The notes: a model not told the origin generated them from the letters alone. A stretch of DNA of 64,000 nt from ECT2AJA-044 sp965262845 (GCA_965262845.1 CBDHFX010000002.1:124001-188000); one strand, 5' to 3'. Positions 1 through 9,300 are shown, counted from the first letter of the stretch. Translations and numbers: made by a program.

Positions 1-2
1 AA

Positions 3-581
3 TTCGACCTGCTCGGTGAAACGATTGACGATGCGGCAGGTGAGGCTTTCGACAAGGCTGCGAAGATACTCGAACTCCCTTACCCGGGCGGACCGCTCAT
101 TGATCGCTATGCGCAGAACGGCGATCCGGAATTCCTGACCTTTTCCAGGCCACAGATCAATGGGCTGGATCTTAGTTTTTCAGGACTTAAGACGAGCATT
201 CTGTATACCCTGCGCGATATGGTGAAAAAGGAACCGGATTATCGGCAAAGGCATATGAGCGATATCTGCGCGAGCATCCAAAAGAGCATTGTGGATATTC
301 TGATGGAAAAAGTGTGTATTGCCGTGGAACAGACCGGGATCAGGCAGGTTGCCATTGCCGGCGGGGTTTCTGCTAACTCGGGCTTGCGTGGAGCACTGGA
401 TAGCGCATCCAGCCGTTTAGGCTGGGAGGTCTACATTCCGCCGTTTCAATACTGTACGGACAATGCCGGCATGATCGCCATTACGGGACACTACGCTTTT
501 GAGCAGGGGAAGTTTGGCGGACTCGGGGCAAAACCAAAGGCGCGGATGAACCTTTCCTGCGCATCGCCTTCAAGGTGGTAA
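3..581 (+). CDS. tsaD: tRNA N6-adenosine threonylcarbamoyltransferase TsaD, 3' part
   Basis: The gene enters from the left edge already in frame; about 192 C-terminal residues are present. TsaD transfers threonylcarbamoyl from threonylcarbamoyl-AMP to A37 of ANN-decoding tRNAs, in the cytoplasm with TsaB/TsaE. Signatures seen are SFSGLKTS (Kae1/TsaD block), AGGVSANSGLR (nucleotide-binding loop) and the C-terminal CTDNAGMIA, whose Asp is a metal ligand in the family. The start and N-terminal metal-binding histidines lie outside the window. The tail after KARMNL (SCASPSRW) is a short lineage-specific extension. Confidence 0.95.
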   Translation, partial: FDLLGETIDDAAGEAFDKAAKILELPYPGGPLIDRYAQNGDPEFLTFSRPQINGLDLSFSGLKTSILYTLRDMVKKEPDYRQRHMSDICASIQKSIVDILMEKVCIAVEQTGIRQVAIAGGVSANSGLRGALDSASSRLGWEVYIPPFQYCTDNAGMIAITGHYAFEQGKFGGLGAKPKARMNLSCASPSRW

Positions 582-728
582 CGTGTTCCAAAGGCCTTCA
601 GACAGGCCACCTTTTTTGCCAGGCGAGGCCTCAACCCAGCCCACCGGAAAGGAAATTTTCCTTATCCGGTTGGCAAGGGTCCCTGGCTTTTTGGAGATAG
701 CTTCCTATTGGTTCGCTTTTGTGACCCT

Positions 729-2480
729 TTACTGTATGATCAGCTGGCGTGCGCCACGGGTATGATCCTCAAACTCGAAATTTAGGAAATAGATCCCTCC
801 AGCGAGGTCGTTCAGTTCCCACTGCAATTCCGTTCCGGTGATGTTTGCAGAACGAACGATCTGCCCCATGGAGTTGATCATTTCAACAGCGACTACATCT
901 TTTGGCGCATCGGCTACATCAATGGTCAGGTGATCCATAGCCGGATTCGGATAAATGTTGATGGCCTGAGCAGCCTGAACAGCTTCATCCACACCGATAG
1001 TAAATCTCTCAGTACCCGGTAAGTTCAGGCTCAGCATAATACGGGGCAGCAAATAACCCTGAATGGTATCAAGGTACGCATTCCCCTGTACCGGGCCCAT
1101 GTTCGGGTTTGAAGCCAGTCCGGCCTGATGGATCGTATTCGCATCGTAATTTGTTCCAAGCTGAGCGTTTACAGCAGTAACCACTGCCGTCAAAGTAGTT
1201 GGATCCCACCATTGCCATGGAGAACTAACCTGCTCAAATTGTGTAGCAGCCAATGGCACCACCACCGGAAAGCACCCTTCCAGACTATCTTGAACTGTGA
1301 TGTTGTTGAACGGAGCAGGCAGAAAATAGCTATAGGTATTTCCATAGATCGAACGCGCACGTTCAGTGAATACATCGTTAGGGAAGAGCACATCCCTGAA
1401 AGCATCGTTATTGCCCAGATCGTTTGCCTTTTTGATGAATAGGTTCGGACCCTGAACTTCCACCACATCCTGGCTGATGGGTGGAGGTACCATTACAATT
1501 CCGTTTTCGAACGGGGCAGATCCGTCGCGAACCGTATGGAAACTCACCATGGGTACGTCGCCGGCTTCCAGCCAGGAAGTATCACCTAAAGCGCCGGAGG
1601 CGCTTGCAACCATGGCCACGTCTGACGAAAACCCATTATCCTGGTACAGGTTTAATGAACCACCGAGTCCGTCCAGATTGCCAACGGTATTGGAGTCGAT
1701 AAACGGCTGACCGGCTAAGGGATGACCAGAGGGCCACGTGAACTTGGGCAGGTTTATCTCACTGGGCTTGTCCAGTGTTGCATAGGTCAGGGCCATGTAC
1801 CCTCCGGAACCCTCACCGTACAGCACGATCTGGTTTGGATTAATTGCATAGGTATTGCTCGTAGCTGCATCGGCCTTTAGGAACCGTACACACTGCTTGA
1901 CGTCGTGAATGGCGCGATAAACCGCATTGATCAGTTGTGCACGGCGTTCTTCAACTGTAGGAGCCAATGGATTCCATCCATGCCGATAGCTTATGGACAC
2001 GGTAACATATCCGCGTCTGGCAAAGCGCCTGGCCAAATTCACAATGGAACTGTCAGTCCGTGTACCAACCGGAAAGCCGTTGGCAAGCTGGGGAAGGAAG
2101 CTTCCGCTGTGGATCAGAATGATCACCGGACGGGCACCTTCGGCATCTACGGTCTGATCTGGCTCATAGATGTCCATTTCCAGGTTGCCCACCTTGACAA
2201 TGGATGAGGTATCATCGCTAAAAGGTATGTAATAGTTACTCGGGATCGGTTGACCGGACATGATCAACGTATTCAAATTAATCAGGTCTTGCTGAACCTG
2301 AGCCTGATTAGCCGGATTGGCCAGATCGCCGCAAATAAGAAAATTAACATTGGTACCATATGTCACTCCCTGCGTTACGCTGATCTGTGTAAACACGGGT
2401 TCATAGTAACGAAGGGGCTGGGCAAAGGTGTACAGACCTGCTGCCAGAGCAAAGGTTAAAAAAGATAGTTTTTTCATCAT
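729..2480 (-). CDS. Secreted alpha/beta-hydrolase-like protein with T9SS type A sorting domain
   Basis: About 583 residues from the Met at 2480 (2477 is an equally good Met); both are followed by KKLSFLTFALAAGLYTFAQ, a clean signal peptide, whereas a start further upstream would overlap the neighbouring gene. An oxyanion-hole-like HSGSF follows ILI, as in carboxylesterases (HGGxF). The nucleophile elbow reads GEGSGG where GxSxG is expected, so the catalytic Ser is displaced or lost. The last ~85 residues are a T9SS type A domain (YPNPAMDHLTID, GGIYFLNF). It lies 43 bp downstream of the TonB receptor and probably forms an operon with it. Substrate unknown. Confidence 0.8.
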   Translation of the reverse strand: MMKKLSFLTFALAAGLYTFAQPLRYYEPVFTQISVTQGVTYGTNVNFLICGDLANPANQAQVQQDLINLNTLIMSGQPIPSNYYIPFSDDTSSIVKVGNLEMDIYEPDQTVDAEGARPVIILIHSGSFLPQLANGFPVGTRTDSSIVNLARRFARRGYVTVSISYRHGWNPLAPTVEERRAQLINAVYRAIHDVKQCVRFLKADAATSNTYAINPNQIVLYGEGSGGYMALTYATLDKPSEINLPKFTWPSGHPLAGQPFIDSNTVGNLDGLGGSLNLYQDNGFSSDVAMVASASGALGDTSWLEAGDVPMVSFHTVRDGSAPFENGIVMVPPPISQDVVEVQGPNLFIKKANDLGNNDAFRDVLFPNDVFTERARSIYGNTYSYFLPAPFNNITVQDSLEGCFPVVVPLAATQFEQVSSPWQWWDPTTLTAVVTAVNAQLGTNYDANTIHQAGLASNPNMGPVQGNAYLDTIQGYLLPRIMLSLNLPGTERFTIGVDEAVQAAQAINIYPNPAMDHLTIDVADAPKDVVAVEMINSMGQIVRSANITGTELQWELNDLAGGIYFLNFEFEDHTRGARQLIIQ

Positions 2481-2523
2481 AAAGCAATTTAATTGGATTC
2501 CTGAATGTGCAAATATAAAGATT

Positions 2524-5343
2524 TTATTTTTCCTTGCCAGTGGCCAGATCAAAAATTATCTGGCCATATATGAGGCGGCCTATGGCCGGACCTCCGTAAA
2601 CCTGATATACCTCATTATTGAACACATTGGAGGCTCCTGCCTTAAGCAATACATTCCACTTAGGAATGGAGTAGTTTGCCTGAACATCCACAAGTGAATA
2701 CGAGGGAACGATGCCGGTGAACTGGGGAGATCCTTCAAACAGGAAGCTCTCGACCCACTTGTAATTTACACTCCAGCTCAGATCTTTGAGCCTGGTGCCA
2801 AAAACGCGCAGATTGCGTCCTGTGATCCCTAAATTATATTTATGCTCCGGAGTGTTATATGCCGGAATGATCGGATCATCTGAACCGCGCAGATCCAGAC
2901 GGTTCCATGAATAGTTCCCAGACAATACGTAGTGATCGTTCAGATAGCAGTTTGCACCGATGGAAAAGCCCTGTGTTGAGACGCGGTCCTGGCTGTTCGC
3001 GGCTATGCGGTAAACCTGGATCGAACTCGGGGGGATGTTATTCTGGTTCGGAATGCTGGCATCTATGCCGATGTTGAATCCGATGAAATTGTCGTACAGA
3101 CTGTAATAGTAGGTCAGGTCGACATAGGCCTTTTTACCGAGTGTTGCACGATAGCCCATCTCAATGGTACGAACCTGTTCCGGGGCAATGGGATCCACAC
3201 TGAAATACTCCAGCTCATTTATTTTAAGAGTTGCGATATAATCGCGGAACGAGCTAACCGTGATAAGCGAGTCGTATCCATCCAAATTCCCGATCAGTAT
3301 CGCCCGGCCTACATTGTAGTACAGGTATTGATCCTGCAAGGTCGGATTTCGAACGGCCGAATTAAAGGCCAGTCGCAGCGTATTGTTCTCGTCTGGTGAA
3401 AAAACAACTGAAACAGCCGGTGAAAAGATGTAATCGAAGTTCTGGTTCTTATCCACCCGCAGGGTGACATTGAGTTTTAGGCGGTCCATCATCAGTTTTT
3501 TCCCGATCCCAATATAGGCTCCAAACTCCCGGTTGGTTATGACCACATCCGCCGTGTCGTAGAAGATAGTACCCCGGCTATTGGGTAAATACCGGCGGAA
3601 ATTTCCTCCGACTACAATGTCTGCGAAAGTGGGCGTGAATTTATATTCGCCATGAATGTGCTGGAGGGCACTTTTGTCGTAGAATCGCGATCCGCCCTCT
3701 GCAAAGGATCTCGAGGTTACCCAGTTGAACAACGAATCAAAGCGCGCCGTACCTGGCTCAAAGAAAGGGTATCCGTTGTGTCGCGGGGTGGAATCTGTCC
3801 AGGCCCGTGTAGCTTCGTGGAATTTTTGGAGGACCCCGGCATTCTGATCCAGTAGGGAGTAATACAGTTCTTCATCGAATGACGGGTTGGTCAGCACATC
3901 ACCAATGGTTACCACATTTCCCTCACTGTCAACTCCGGAAAGATTGCGCACATAGTTGCTGTAAACGCTTCGCCAGTAGAACTTGTAATCGCTTAGCCAT
4001 TCATTGATAGGCTTGGCCGCATCCTGCATATAAAAGGCCGTGAACACAGCATCGTAGGTGTCTCCGGCATCCTCATTGGTCATATACGTCCGAAGGAACC
4101 ATTTATCTTCTTTTCGGATCTCGAACCGGTTCTGCATAAAGCGGATATTCTTCAGGCTGTAGCGGTTATCGCCCTGGTACACCGTGGTGCCCGTGCCGTA
4201 ATTGAAGGCATAGATCATTTCCACATCCTCCTCCACCCTGTAGTGCAGGCTGGCTGAGAATTTTCCGTTCCGGGTATCATAATCCACCAGATCGGTTTCA
4301 GAATATCCGGTTCGATGCAGCGCGCCAAGACCCGGAGCATCCTGAAGCTCCAATGGACTGGAGTGATCGTTTGTACGGTTCGAAATATGTTCATCGCCAT
4401 ACCAGTTCACGCGGTCCCATCCACCCAGATTTCCGTACGACGCGTCGGATTCGTACACAGGTTCATCATTGGTAGCCTCCCAATCGTAGGCCGATAAATA
4501 GAAGAGGTTCAGCTTGATCGCAAATTTATCTTCTCCCTTTCTGTTCTGCCAGACGTTGGCATAGCGAAAGGCGGTTTCGGCCAAAGAGCGCTCTCCCATT
4601 TTAAGCGATGCAGCAACACCCCTGTAATGCCAGGGATCCTTGGTTTCCATCTGGATTACCCCATTGAAGGCGCCCGGACCGAAGAAGGCTGAACTGGCAC
4701 CTGCAATGATATTTACCCGGGCCACGTCCAGATCACTAGCCCCCAGAAAGTTACCCAGACTAAAATTGAGCCCCGGAGCCTGATTATCGACCCCGTCAAT
4801 GATCTGAAGCGATCGAACCGGTGAAGTGCTGTTGAATCCGCGTGTATTGATGATCTTGAATGCCATACTCGCTGAGGTCATGTCCACCTCCTTCAGGTTT
4901 CCCAGCGATTCGTAGAACGATCCTGAGGCTGCCTCCCTGATCGCCACCACGTCAAGTGATTCCACGGTTAGTGCCGCCTCTTTTTGCTTCCTGGTGATCC
5001 GCGACTCCACTACGGTTACAGCGTTCAAATTAAAGCTGGTGGGCTTCAGTTTGGCCTTCACCCGGAATGAAGCATGCTCCACCTCAAACTCCTCCTGTCC
5101 ATAGCCTATATAGCTGATCTGGATCACGAACGGGAAACTTGTTTTCATCGGATTCAGCTCAAATCTGCCGTCGAAATCGGTAGTGGTCCCAATTTGCGTG
5201 CCCTCAATCAATACCCCGGCACCAAAGATCGGTTCACCGGTTTCCATATCCTCCACCGTACCACGGATCCGCTGTGCTGTCACTTCAAGACCCAAAAGAA
5301 AGAACAGGATGAGCCATCCCCCTCTGATCCACTCCCTTTTCAT
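2524..5343 (-). CDS. TonB-dependent outer-membrane receptor with CarboxypepD_reg-like N-terminal domain
   Basis: About 939 residues from the Met at 5343 (MKREWIRGG followed by a hydrophobic signal core ending in VTAQ); an alternative Met lies at 5355. Domain order: signal, carboxypeptidase-regulatory-like beta-sandwich (RIRGTVEDMETGEPIFGAGV... TTTDFDGRFEL), plug (IINTRGFN, QIIDGVDNQAPG, ASSAFFGPGAFNGVI), then a beta-barrel ending in an aromatic-rich strand. Such receptors import ligands over the outer membrane using TonB-ExbBD energy. No SusD-like partner is adjacent; the downstream secreted hydrolase is the only context for its substrate. Confidence 0.92.
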   Translation of the reverse strand: MKREWIRGGWLILFFLLGLEVTAQRIRGTVEDMETGEPIFGAGVLIEGTQIGTTTDFDGRFELNPMKTSFPFVIQISYIGYGQEEFEVEHASFRVKAKLKPTSFNLNAVTVVESRITRKQKEAALTVESLDVVAIREAASGSFYESLGNLKEVDMTSASMAFKIINTRGFNSTSPVRSLQIIDGVDNQAPGLNFSLGNFLGASDLDVARVNIIAGASSAFFGPGAFNGVIQMETKDPWHYRGVAASLKMGERSLAETAFRYANVWQNRKGEDKFAIKLNLFYLSAYDWEATNDEPVYESDASYGNLGGWDRVNWYGDEHISNRTNDHSSPLELQDAPGLGALHRTGYSETDLVDYDTRNGKFSASLHYRVEEDVEMIYAFNYGTGTTVYQGDNRYSLKNIRFMQNRFEIRKEDKWFLRTYMTNEDAGDTYDAVFTAFYMQDAAKPINEWLSDYKFYWRSVYSNYVRNLSGVDSEGNVVTIGDVLTNPSFDEELYYSLLDQNAGVLQKFHEATRAWTDSTPRHNGYPFFEPGTARFDSLFNWVTSRSFAEGGSRFYDKSALQHIHGEYKFTPTFADIVVGGNFRRYLPNSRGTIFYDTADVVITNREFGAYIGIGKKLMMDRLKLNVTLRVDKNQNFDYIFSPAVSVVFSPDENNTLRLAFNSAVRNPTLQDQYLYYNVGRAILIGNLDGYDSLITVSSFRDYIATLKINELEYFSVDPIAPEQVRTIEMGYRATLGKKAYVDLTYYYSLYDNFIGFNIGIDASIPNQNNIPPSSIQVYRIAANSQDRVSTQGFSIGANCYLNDHYVLSGNYSWNRLDLRGSDDPIIPAYNTPEHKYNLGITGRNLRVFGTRLKDLSWSVNYKWVESFLFEGSPQFTGIVPSYSLVDVQANYSIPKWNVLLKAGASNVFNNEVYQVYGGPAIGRLIYGQIIFDLATGKEK

Positions 5344-5355
5344 TAATATATGCAT

Positions 5356-5673
5356 TTTTCAAAAAAGCCCCCCAAACTAAAGAATTATCCCCAATCCGGT
5401 TTACTTCCCGGGCCCCTTTGAATAAGGGTACAAAATTAACAGACCCATAAGTAAAAACGTTTCTCAATTGTCCGAAAAAGTCGAAAAAGTGCAGAAAAAA
5501 GCGGAATAGGTTTAAAAGAGGAGAAAATGTATTAAAAAAGTCACGCCCCAAATAATTTTCTTCAGACCAGGAAGGAATGACAGGTATAACGGAACCTTGT
5601 TCAAAGGCTTCTTCCATCTTTTCTGGCATATTTTATTACCTTAGCCATCGCCCTGGCAAAAGGGTTTTTTTAA
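5356..5673. other. Intergenic region between divergent genes
   Basis: About 318 bp between the TonB receptor (minus) and the GT2 gene (plus). It is AT-rich and must hold promoters for both. A near-consensus Bacteroidota -7 box (TACCTTAG, one mismatch to TAnnTTTG) lies about 25 nt before the GT2 start. A short minus-strand reading frame crosses the region but has no recognisable features and overlaps the receptor start, so it is not called. Confidence 0.4.
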
Positions 5674-6414
5674 ATGGTCAACGGAAAGAAACTTGTCGTC
5701 GTACTGCCCGCCTACAATGCAGCCAAAACCCTGGAGCAAACCTACAGGGAGCTGCCTATGGATCTGGTTGATGACGTGATCCTGGTCGATGATCACAGTC
5801 CCGACAACACCATTGAGGTCGGAAAACAGCTGGGCATCAGGCACATCATAAGGCACAGGCAAAACAAAGGCTACGGCGGAAACCAAAAGACCTGCTACAA
5901 TACCGCACTGGAGCTCAAGGCCGACATAGTGGTGATGGTACACCCCGACTATCAGTACACGCCGAAACTCGTTGCGAGTATGTCGTATCTGATTGCGAAC
6001 GGGCTCTTCCATGTCGTGCTCGGATCGCGCATCCTCGGAAAAGGAGCACTGAAAGGCGGGATGCCCTGGTACAAATATATTGCCAACCGGATCCTGACCC
6101 TTTCGCAAAACATCCTGCTGAACGAGAAGCTATCCGAATACCACACCGGTTACCGGGCCTTCTCCAGGGAAGTGCTACAGACGATCAACTACAATGCCAA
6201 TTCCGACAATTTTGTTTTTGATAACCAGATGCTTTCCCAGATCTTCTATGCGGGATACGAAATTGCGGAAGTTACCTGTCCGACCAGATATTTTGACGAT
6301 GCCTCCTCTATCAATTTGAAGGATAGCATCATTTACGGATTGGGGGTCCTGCGCGTTTCACTGATCCACCGCTTGTGCAAGTGGGGTCTGATGAAGAGCA
6401 AGCTGTACGCCTAA
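5674..6414 (+). CDS. Glycosyltransferase family 2, DPM1-like polyprenyl-phosphate sugar transferase
   Basis: 246 residues, one GT-A domain. Hallmarks: LPAYNAAKTLEQTY (nucleotide-binding strand), ILVDDHSPDNT, NKGYGGNQ, then VHPDYQYTP in the place of the DxD metal motif, and the acceptor-side GSRILGKGALKGG and GYRAFSR. There are no membrane segments, so it probably acts on a lipid-linked acceptor at the inner face of the cytoplasmic membrane. Related Bacteroidota enzymes make polyprenyl-P-sugars that feed GT-C transferases, and a GT-C block lies 5 kb downstream; that link is inference. Confidence 0.85.
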   Translation: MVNGKKLVVVLPAYNAAKTLEQTYRELPMDLVDDVILVDDHSPDNTIEVGKQLGIRHIIRHRQNKGYGGNQKTCYNTALELKADIVVMVHPDYQYTPKLVASMSYLIANGLFHVVLGSRILGKGALKGGMPWYKYIANRILTLSQNILLNEKLSEYHTGYRAFSREVLQTINYNANSDNFVFDNQMLSQIFYAGYEIAEVTCPTRYFDDASSINLKDSIIYGLGVLRVSLIHRLCKWGLMKSKLYA

Positions 6415-6576
6415 CTATAGTCCTGAGAAGCCTGCCTTTGGCCTGTCCTTCTTTTTTGATCCGGCTGTGCTTAGCCGGAATACTTCCCGGGGATCCTGCC
6501 TGTGGTTCTTTCCACAACGAAGCATGCCAGCTATCACAGATAAGTCCGGGTTGTACAGCCCGGTGCCTGTTAGGGA

Positions 6577-6957
6577 TTACGAACCAATGGTGTGCAGCAG
6601 GCTGCGGATCTGTGTCTCCCACAGCAATTTGTTTTCCTCCAGTTCGTCCTCTTCAGCAAAATCTGTAACGATCAGTGACACGTCCTTGGTCAGGTCATCG
6701 ATCTCGATACGAAACTCAAAAAAGGTATCATCGTCCGTTTCGAGCCACCGAAGCTTTATATACGTGTTTAGCTTACTGCTGATGACCTCCGCCTCTTCCT
6801 GGCTGTCTTCCCAGATGAAAACGTATTTCCTGCCCCGAAAATTCACATCGTCCGAAAACCATTCCGACAATCCGGACGGCTTGGTCAGGTAATGATACAA
6901 CATTTTCGGCGAGGCTTTCACCGGAAACTCGAGCTGATATTTGATTTTGCCTGGCAT
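6577..6957 (-). CDS. START-like (SRPBCC/AHSA1-type) domain protein
   Basis: 126 residues. The pattern FPVKASPKMLYHYLTKPSGLSEWFSDDV, then alternating strands (YVFIW, EEAEVIS, YIKLRWLE, FFEFRIEID, VSLIVTDFAE) and a C-terminal helix (WETQIRSLLHTIG), is the small Bacteroidota START-like family. It is cytoplasmic with a hydrophobic cavity; ligand unknown. It is divergent from tRNA-Met. The 162 bp between it and the GT2 gene hold two small GC-rich hairpins (about 6460-6479 and 6546-6563) without a clear T-run. Confidence 0.8.
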   Translation of the reverse strand: MPGKIKYQLEFPVKASPKMLYHYLTKPSGLSEWFSDDVNFRGRKYVFIWEDSQEEAEVISSKLNTYIKLRWLETDDDTFFEFRIEIDDLTKDVSLIVTDFAEEDELEENKLLWETQIRSLLHTIGS

Positions 6958-7038
6958 ATGGGGGATGAATTGCTGGGCCGCAATATAACAAAATACCGGA
7001 TTAGCAAATCACGTCGGCATGAAGAAATCCATTTGCCC

Positions 7039-7046
7039 TATATTTG
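7039..7046 (+). promoter_or_regulatory. -7 box of the tRNA-Met promoter
   Basis: TATATTTG matches the Bacteroidota -7 consensus TAnnTTTG exactly and ends 17 nt before the tRNA 5' end. No TTG/TTTG -33 box is seen at the usual spacing. Confidence 0.6.
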
Positions 7047-7063
7047 CACCCCTAAAAATTCAC

Positions 7064-7137
7064 GGCGAGGTAGCTCAGCTGGTCAGAGCGTCGGATTCAT
7101 AACCCGGAGGTCGCGAGTTCAAGTCTCGCTCTCGCTA
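7064..7137 (+). tRNA. tRNA-Met (CAT anticodon)
   Basis: Folds as a 74-nt cloverleaf. Acceptor GGCGAGG pairs with TCTCGCT (two G-U pairs), D-arm GCTC/GAGC, anticodon loop TTCATAA, T-arm GCGAG-TTCAAGT-CTCGC, discriminator A. CCA is not encoded. The A31.C39 mismatch flanking the CAT loop is common in elongator tRNA-Met. A CAT anticodon could also be tRNA-Ile2 (lysidine-modified); the sequence alone favours Met. Confidence 0.9.
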
Positions 7138-7228
7138 CTTTGAGAGGCCTGTTCTGCCTTACGGCAAAATGGGGGTGTTCTTTTTTTTGCTTACCCGAAC
7201 TTTATACTTCGCCAAACGTTGAATAGGA

Positions 7229-7750
7229 ATGAGCTCTATTACGACCATTGAAGGATTGATCAGGGAATTGGAACAGGGACCCGGAAAGGAAGGGTATATG
7301 GGCGTTCTGAAGCGGGTTGGTCCGGATTTCAGAAAGGAGGTCTGCCCACTCTGCAAATGGAGCAATGATCGCTACACGCGGATCCCCCTGTTCCGCAATA
7401 GTGATTGCGAATTACTGCTTATGTGCTGGGAACCGCATCAGACCTCTCCCATTCATACCTATGACTATCAGGAGGGGTGGATATACATTCTTCAGGGCGA
7501 GCTCTGTATTGAGCAATATTTCACCTCCATGGTTGAAGATCAGCTGAAACTGATCGAAAGTATCCGGCTGCCCGAAAAATCAGCTCCCTATCTGAACGAT
7601 TACATCGGTTTTCACCGGGGGTTCAACTGTGCAAACAAACGCACGATCAGTTTGCATATCTACAGCTTGCCGATCGATACCTGGCAAGTCTACGATGATG
7701 GGGCCAAACGCGTACATTCCATGAGCGTTTGGAACAACCCGCAGGAATGA
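7229..7750 (+). CDS. Cysteine-dioxygenase-like cupin with an altered iron ligand
   Basis: 173 residues, close to bacterial cysteine dioxygenases, which oxidise cysteine to cysteine sulfinate on Fe(II) held by three His. Seen here: LFRNSDCELLLMCWEPHQTSPIH (His76), GWIYILQGELCIEQYF (cupin strand), FHRGFNCANKRTISLHIYSLP (His129 and the active-site Tyr145). The second His of the HxH pair is replaced by Tyr78 (HTYDY), confirmed on the DNA as cat-acc-tat-gac-tat. The paralog may bind iron differently, act on another thiol, or be inactive. The convergent neighbour is a persulfide-dioxygenase/rhodanese fusion, so a sulfur role is plausible. Confidence 0.8.
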   Translation: MSSITTIEGLIRELEQGPGKEGYMGVLKRVGPDFRKEVCPLCKWSNDRYTRIPLFRNSDCELLLMCWEPHQTSPIHTYDYQEGWIYILQGELCIEQYFTSMVEDQLKLIESIRLPEKSAPYLNDYIGFHRGFNCANKRTISLHIYSLPIDTWQVYDDGAKRVHSMSVWNNPQE

Positions 7751-7781
7751 GATACCACTTTTGCAGGTTGGAAAGACAAGT

Positions 7782-9170
7782 CTAACCGGTTACAGTAACA
7801 TCTGTTTCCTTCTCAATGGCCCTGAACCCTCCCTGAATATCAACCAGGTTGTGGAATCCACGACATTTTAAGATGGATGAGCAGATCATTGAACGATAGC
7901 CACCCGCACAGTGAATGTAATAGGTGTCGTCCTTATTAAGTTCACCCATGCGGTCATTAATATAGTCAAGCGGATGACTAATGGCTTTTTCCACATGCCC
8001 CATATCGAATTCGCCGGGCTTACGTACATCCAGGACCTTCAGGTTACCCGATTTCCATTCCCTGGCGAATTGCGTAGCCGGGATTGATTCCACTGTTTCA
8101 ACGTCCTTTCCGGCCTTTTCCCATGCTTCAAATCCACCTTCCAGATAGCCCCAGGCGTTATCGTAACCCACGCGAGCCAATCGGGTCACTGCCTCTTCTT
8201 CCCTTCCTGGCGGAGCGATGAGTACGATAGGTTGTTCCAGATCCGTGATCAATGTACCCACCCAACTGGCAAACAACCCGTCAATTCCGATGAAGATCGA
8301 GTTCGGAACATGTCCGTGGGCGAATTCCTGAGGTTTGCGCACATCCAATACGAGTGCTCCCCTGTGATTGGCCATCGCTTCAAAAGTGTCGACATCTAAA
8401 GGGACCACCCCTTTCTTCAGTACCGTTTCGACAGGCTCATACCCTTCCTTGTTCTTCCTGGCATTCTTGGGAAAATACTGCGGTGGCGGCATGATTCCGG
8501 TCAGTACTTCTTCAATGAACTCGTCCCTGGTCATATCAGCCCGCAGGGCATAGTTGTTTTTCTTCTGATTGCCCAGCAGGTCAGTTGTTTCCCTACTGAT
8601 GTTCTTTCCACAGGCAGATCCTGCACCATGGGCCGGATAAACGATCACGTCATCCTCCAGGGTCATGATCCTGTTGCGGAGACTGTGGTACAACATACCA
8701 GCCAGGTCGCGCTCAGTAAGATCACTTTTCACTGCCAGATCCGGACGCCCCACATCTCCGATAAACAAGGTGTCGCCACTGAAGATCGCGTGATCTTTAC
8801 CGTTTTCGCCGATCAGTAACCAGGTGGTGCTTTCCGGTGTATGACCCGGGGTGTGCAGCGTTTTAATGCGCACCTTCCCCAAAGTGAATTCCTCGCCATC
8901 CCTGGCACAATGGATAGCATAACTGGTTTCGGCTTTTGGACCATATATAATGGTAGCGCCGGTTTTTCTGGCCAAATCAATGTGGCCGGAAACAAAGTCG
9001 GCATGAAAGTGCGTTTCGAAGATATATTTGATCCTTGCACCGTTTTCCTTTGCCTTATCTATATAGGACTTCGTCTCACGAAGCGGATCAATGATGGCAG
9101 CCTCTCCATCAGATTCAATATAGTAGGCTCCCTGTGCAAGACAGCCGGTATAGATCTGTTCTATTTTCAT
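7782..9170 (-). CDS. MBL-fold persulfide dioxygenase-like enzyme fused to two rhodanese domains
   Basis: 462 residues. Residues 1-250 are an ETHE1-like metallo-beta-lactamase fold (THFHADFVSGH metal motif at 53-63; HTPGHTPESTTW; SGDTLFIGDVGRPDL; YPAHGAGSACG). Rhodanese 1 (about 260-355) has APPGREEEA where the catalytic Cys loop belongs, so it is probably structural. Rhodanese 2 (about 365-455) has an intact CAGGYRS loop, Cys near 421. The family oxidises glutathione or low-molecular-weight persulfide and passes sulfane sulfur on, in sulfide detoxification. It is convergent with the cysteine-dioxygenase-like gene, 31 bp apart. Confidence 0.9.
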   Translation of the reverse strand: MKIEQIYTGCLAQGAYYIESDGEAAIIDPLRETKSYIDKAKENGARIKYIFETHFHADFVSGHIDLARKTGATIIYGPKAETSYAIHCARDGEEFTLGKVRIKTLHTPGHTPESTTWLLIGENGKDHAIFSGDTLFIGDVGRPDLAVKSDLTERDLAGMLYHSLRNRIMTLEDDVIVYPAHGAGSACGKNISRETTDLLGNQKKNNYALRADMTRDEFIEEVLTGIMPPPQYFPKNARKNKEGYEPVETVLKKGVVPLDVDTFEAMANHRGALVLDVRKPQEFAHGHVPNSIFIGIDGLFASWVGTLITDLEQPIVLIAPPGREEEAVTRLARVGYDNAWGYLEGGFEAWEKAGKDVETVESIPATQFAREWKSGNLKVLDVRKPGEFDMGHVEKAISHPLDYINDRMGELNKDDTYYIHCAGGYRSMICSSILKCRGFHNLVDIQGGFRAIEKETDVTVTG

Positions 9171-9300
9171 TGCTTACCCGATTAGTTAATGCGCATGCGG
9201 CCAACACACGGAAGATCCCTCCTTTCAGTGCACTAATGTACGATACCCGCCAGTAATACTCATGGGCAGGTCCGCACGCATACACCCGGTTTTTGCGTTG

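Noticed and set aside
583..765. 60-codon frame after tsaD
   Set aside because: No start context or family features; it runs into the 3' end of the hydrolase gene.
5285..5629. 114-codon minus-strand frame upstream of the TonB receptor
   Set aside because: Overlaps the receptor's start in another frame and lacks protein-like features; the region is better read as divergent promoters.
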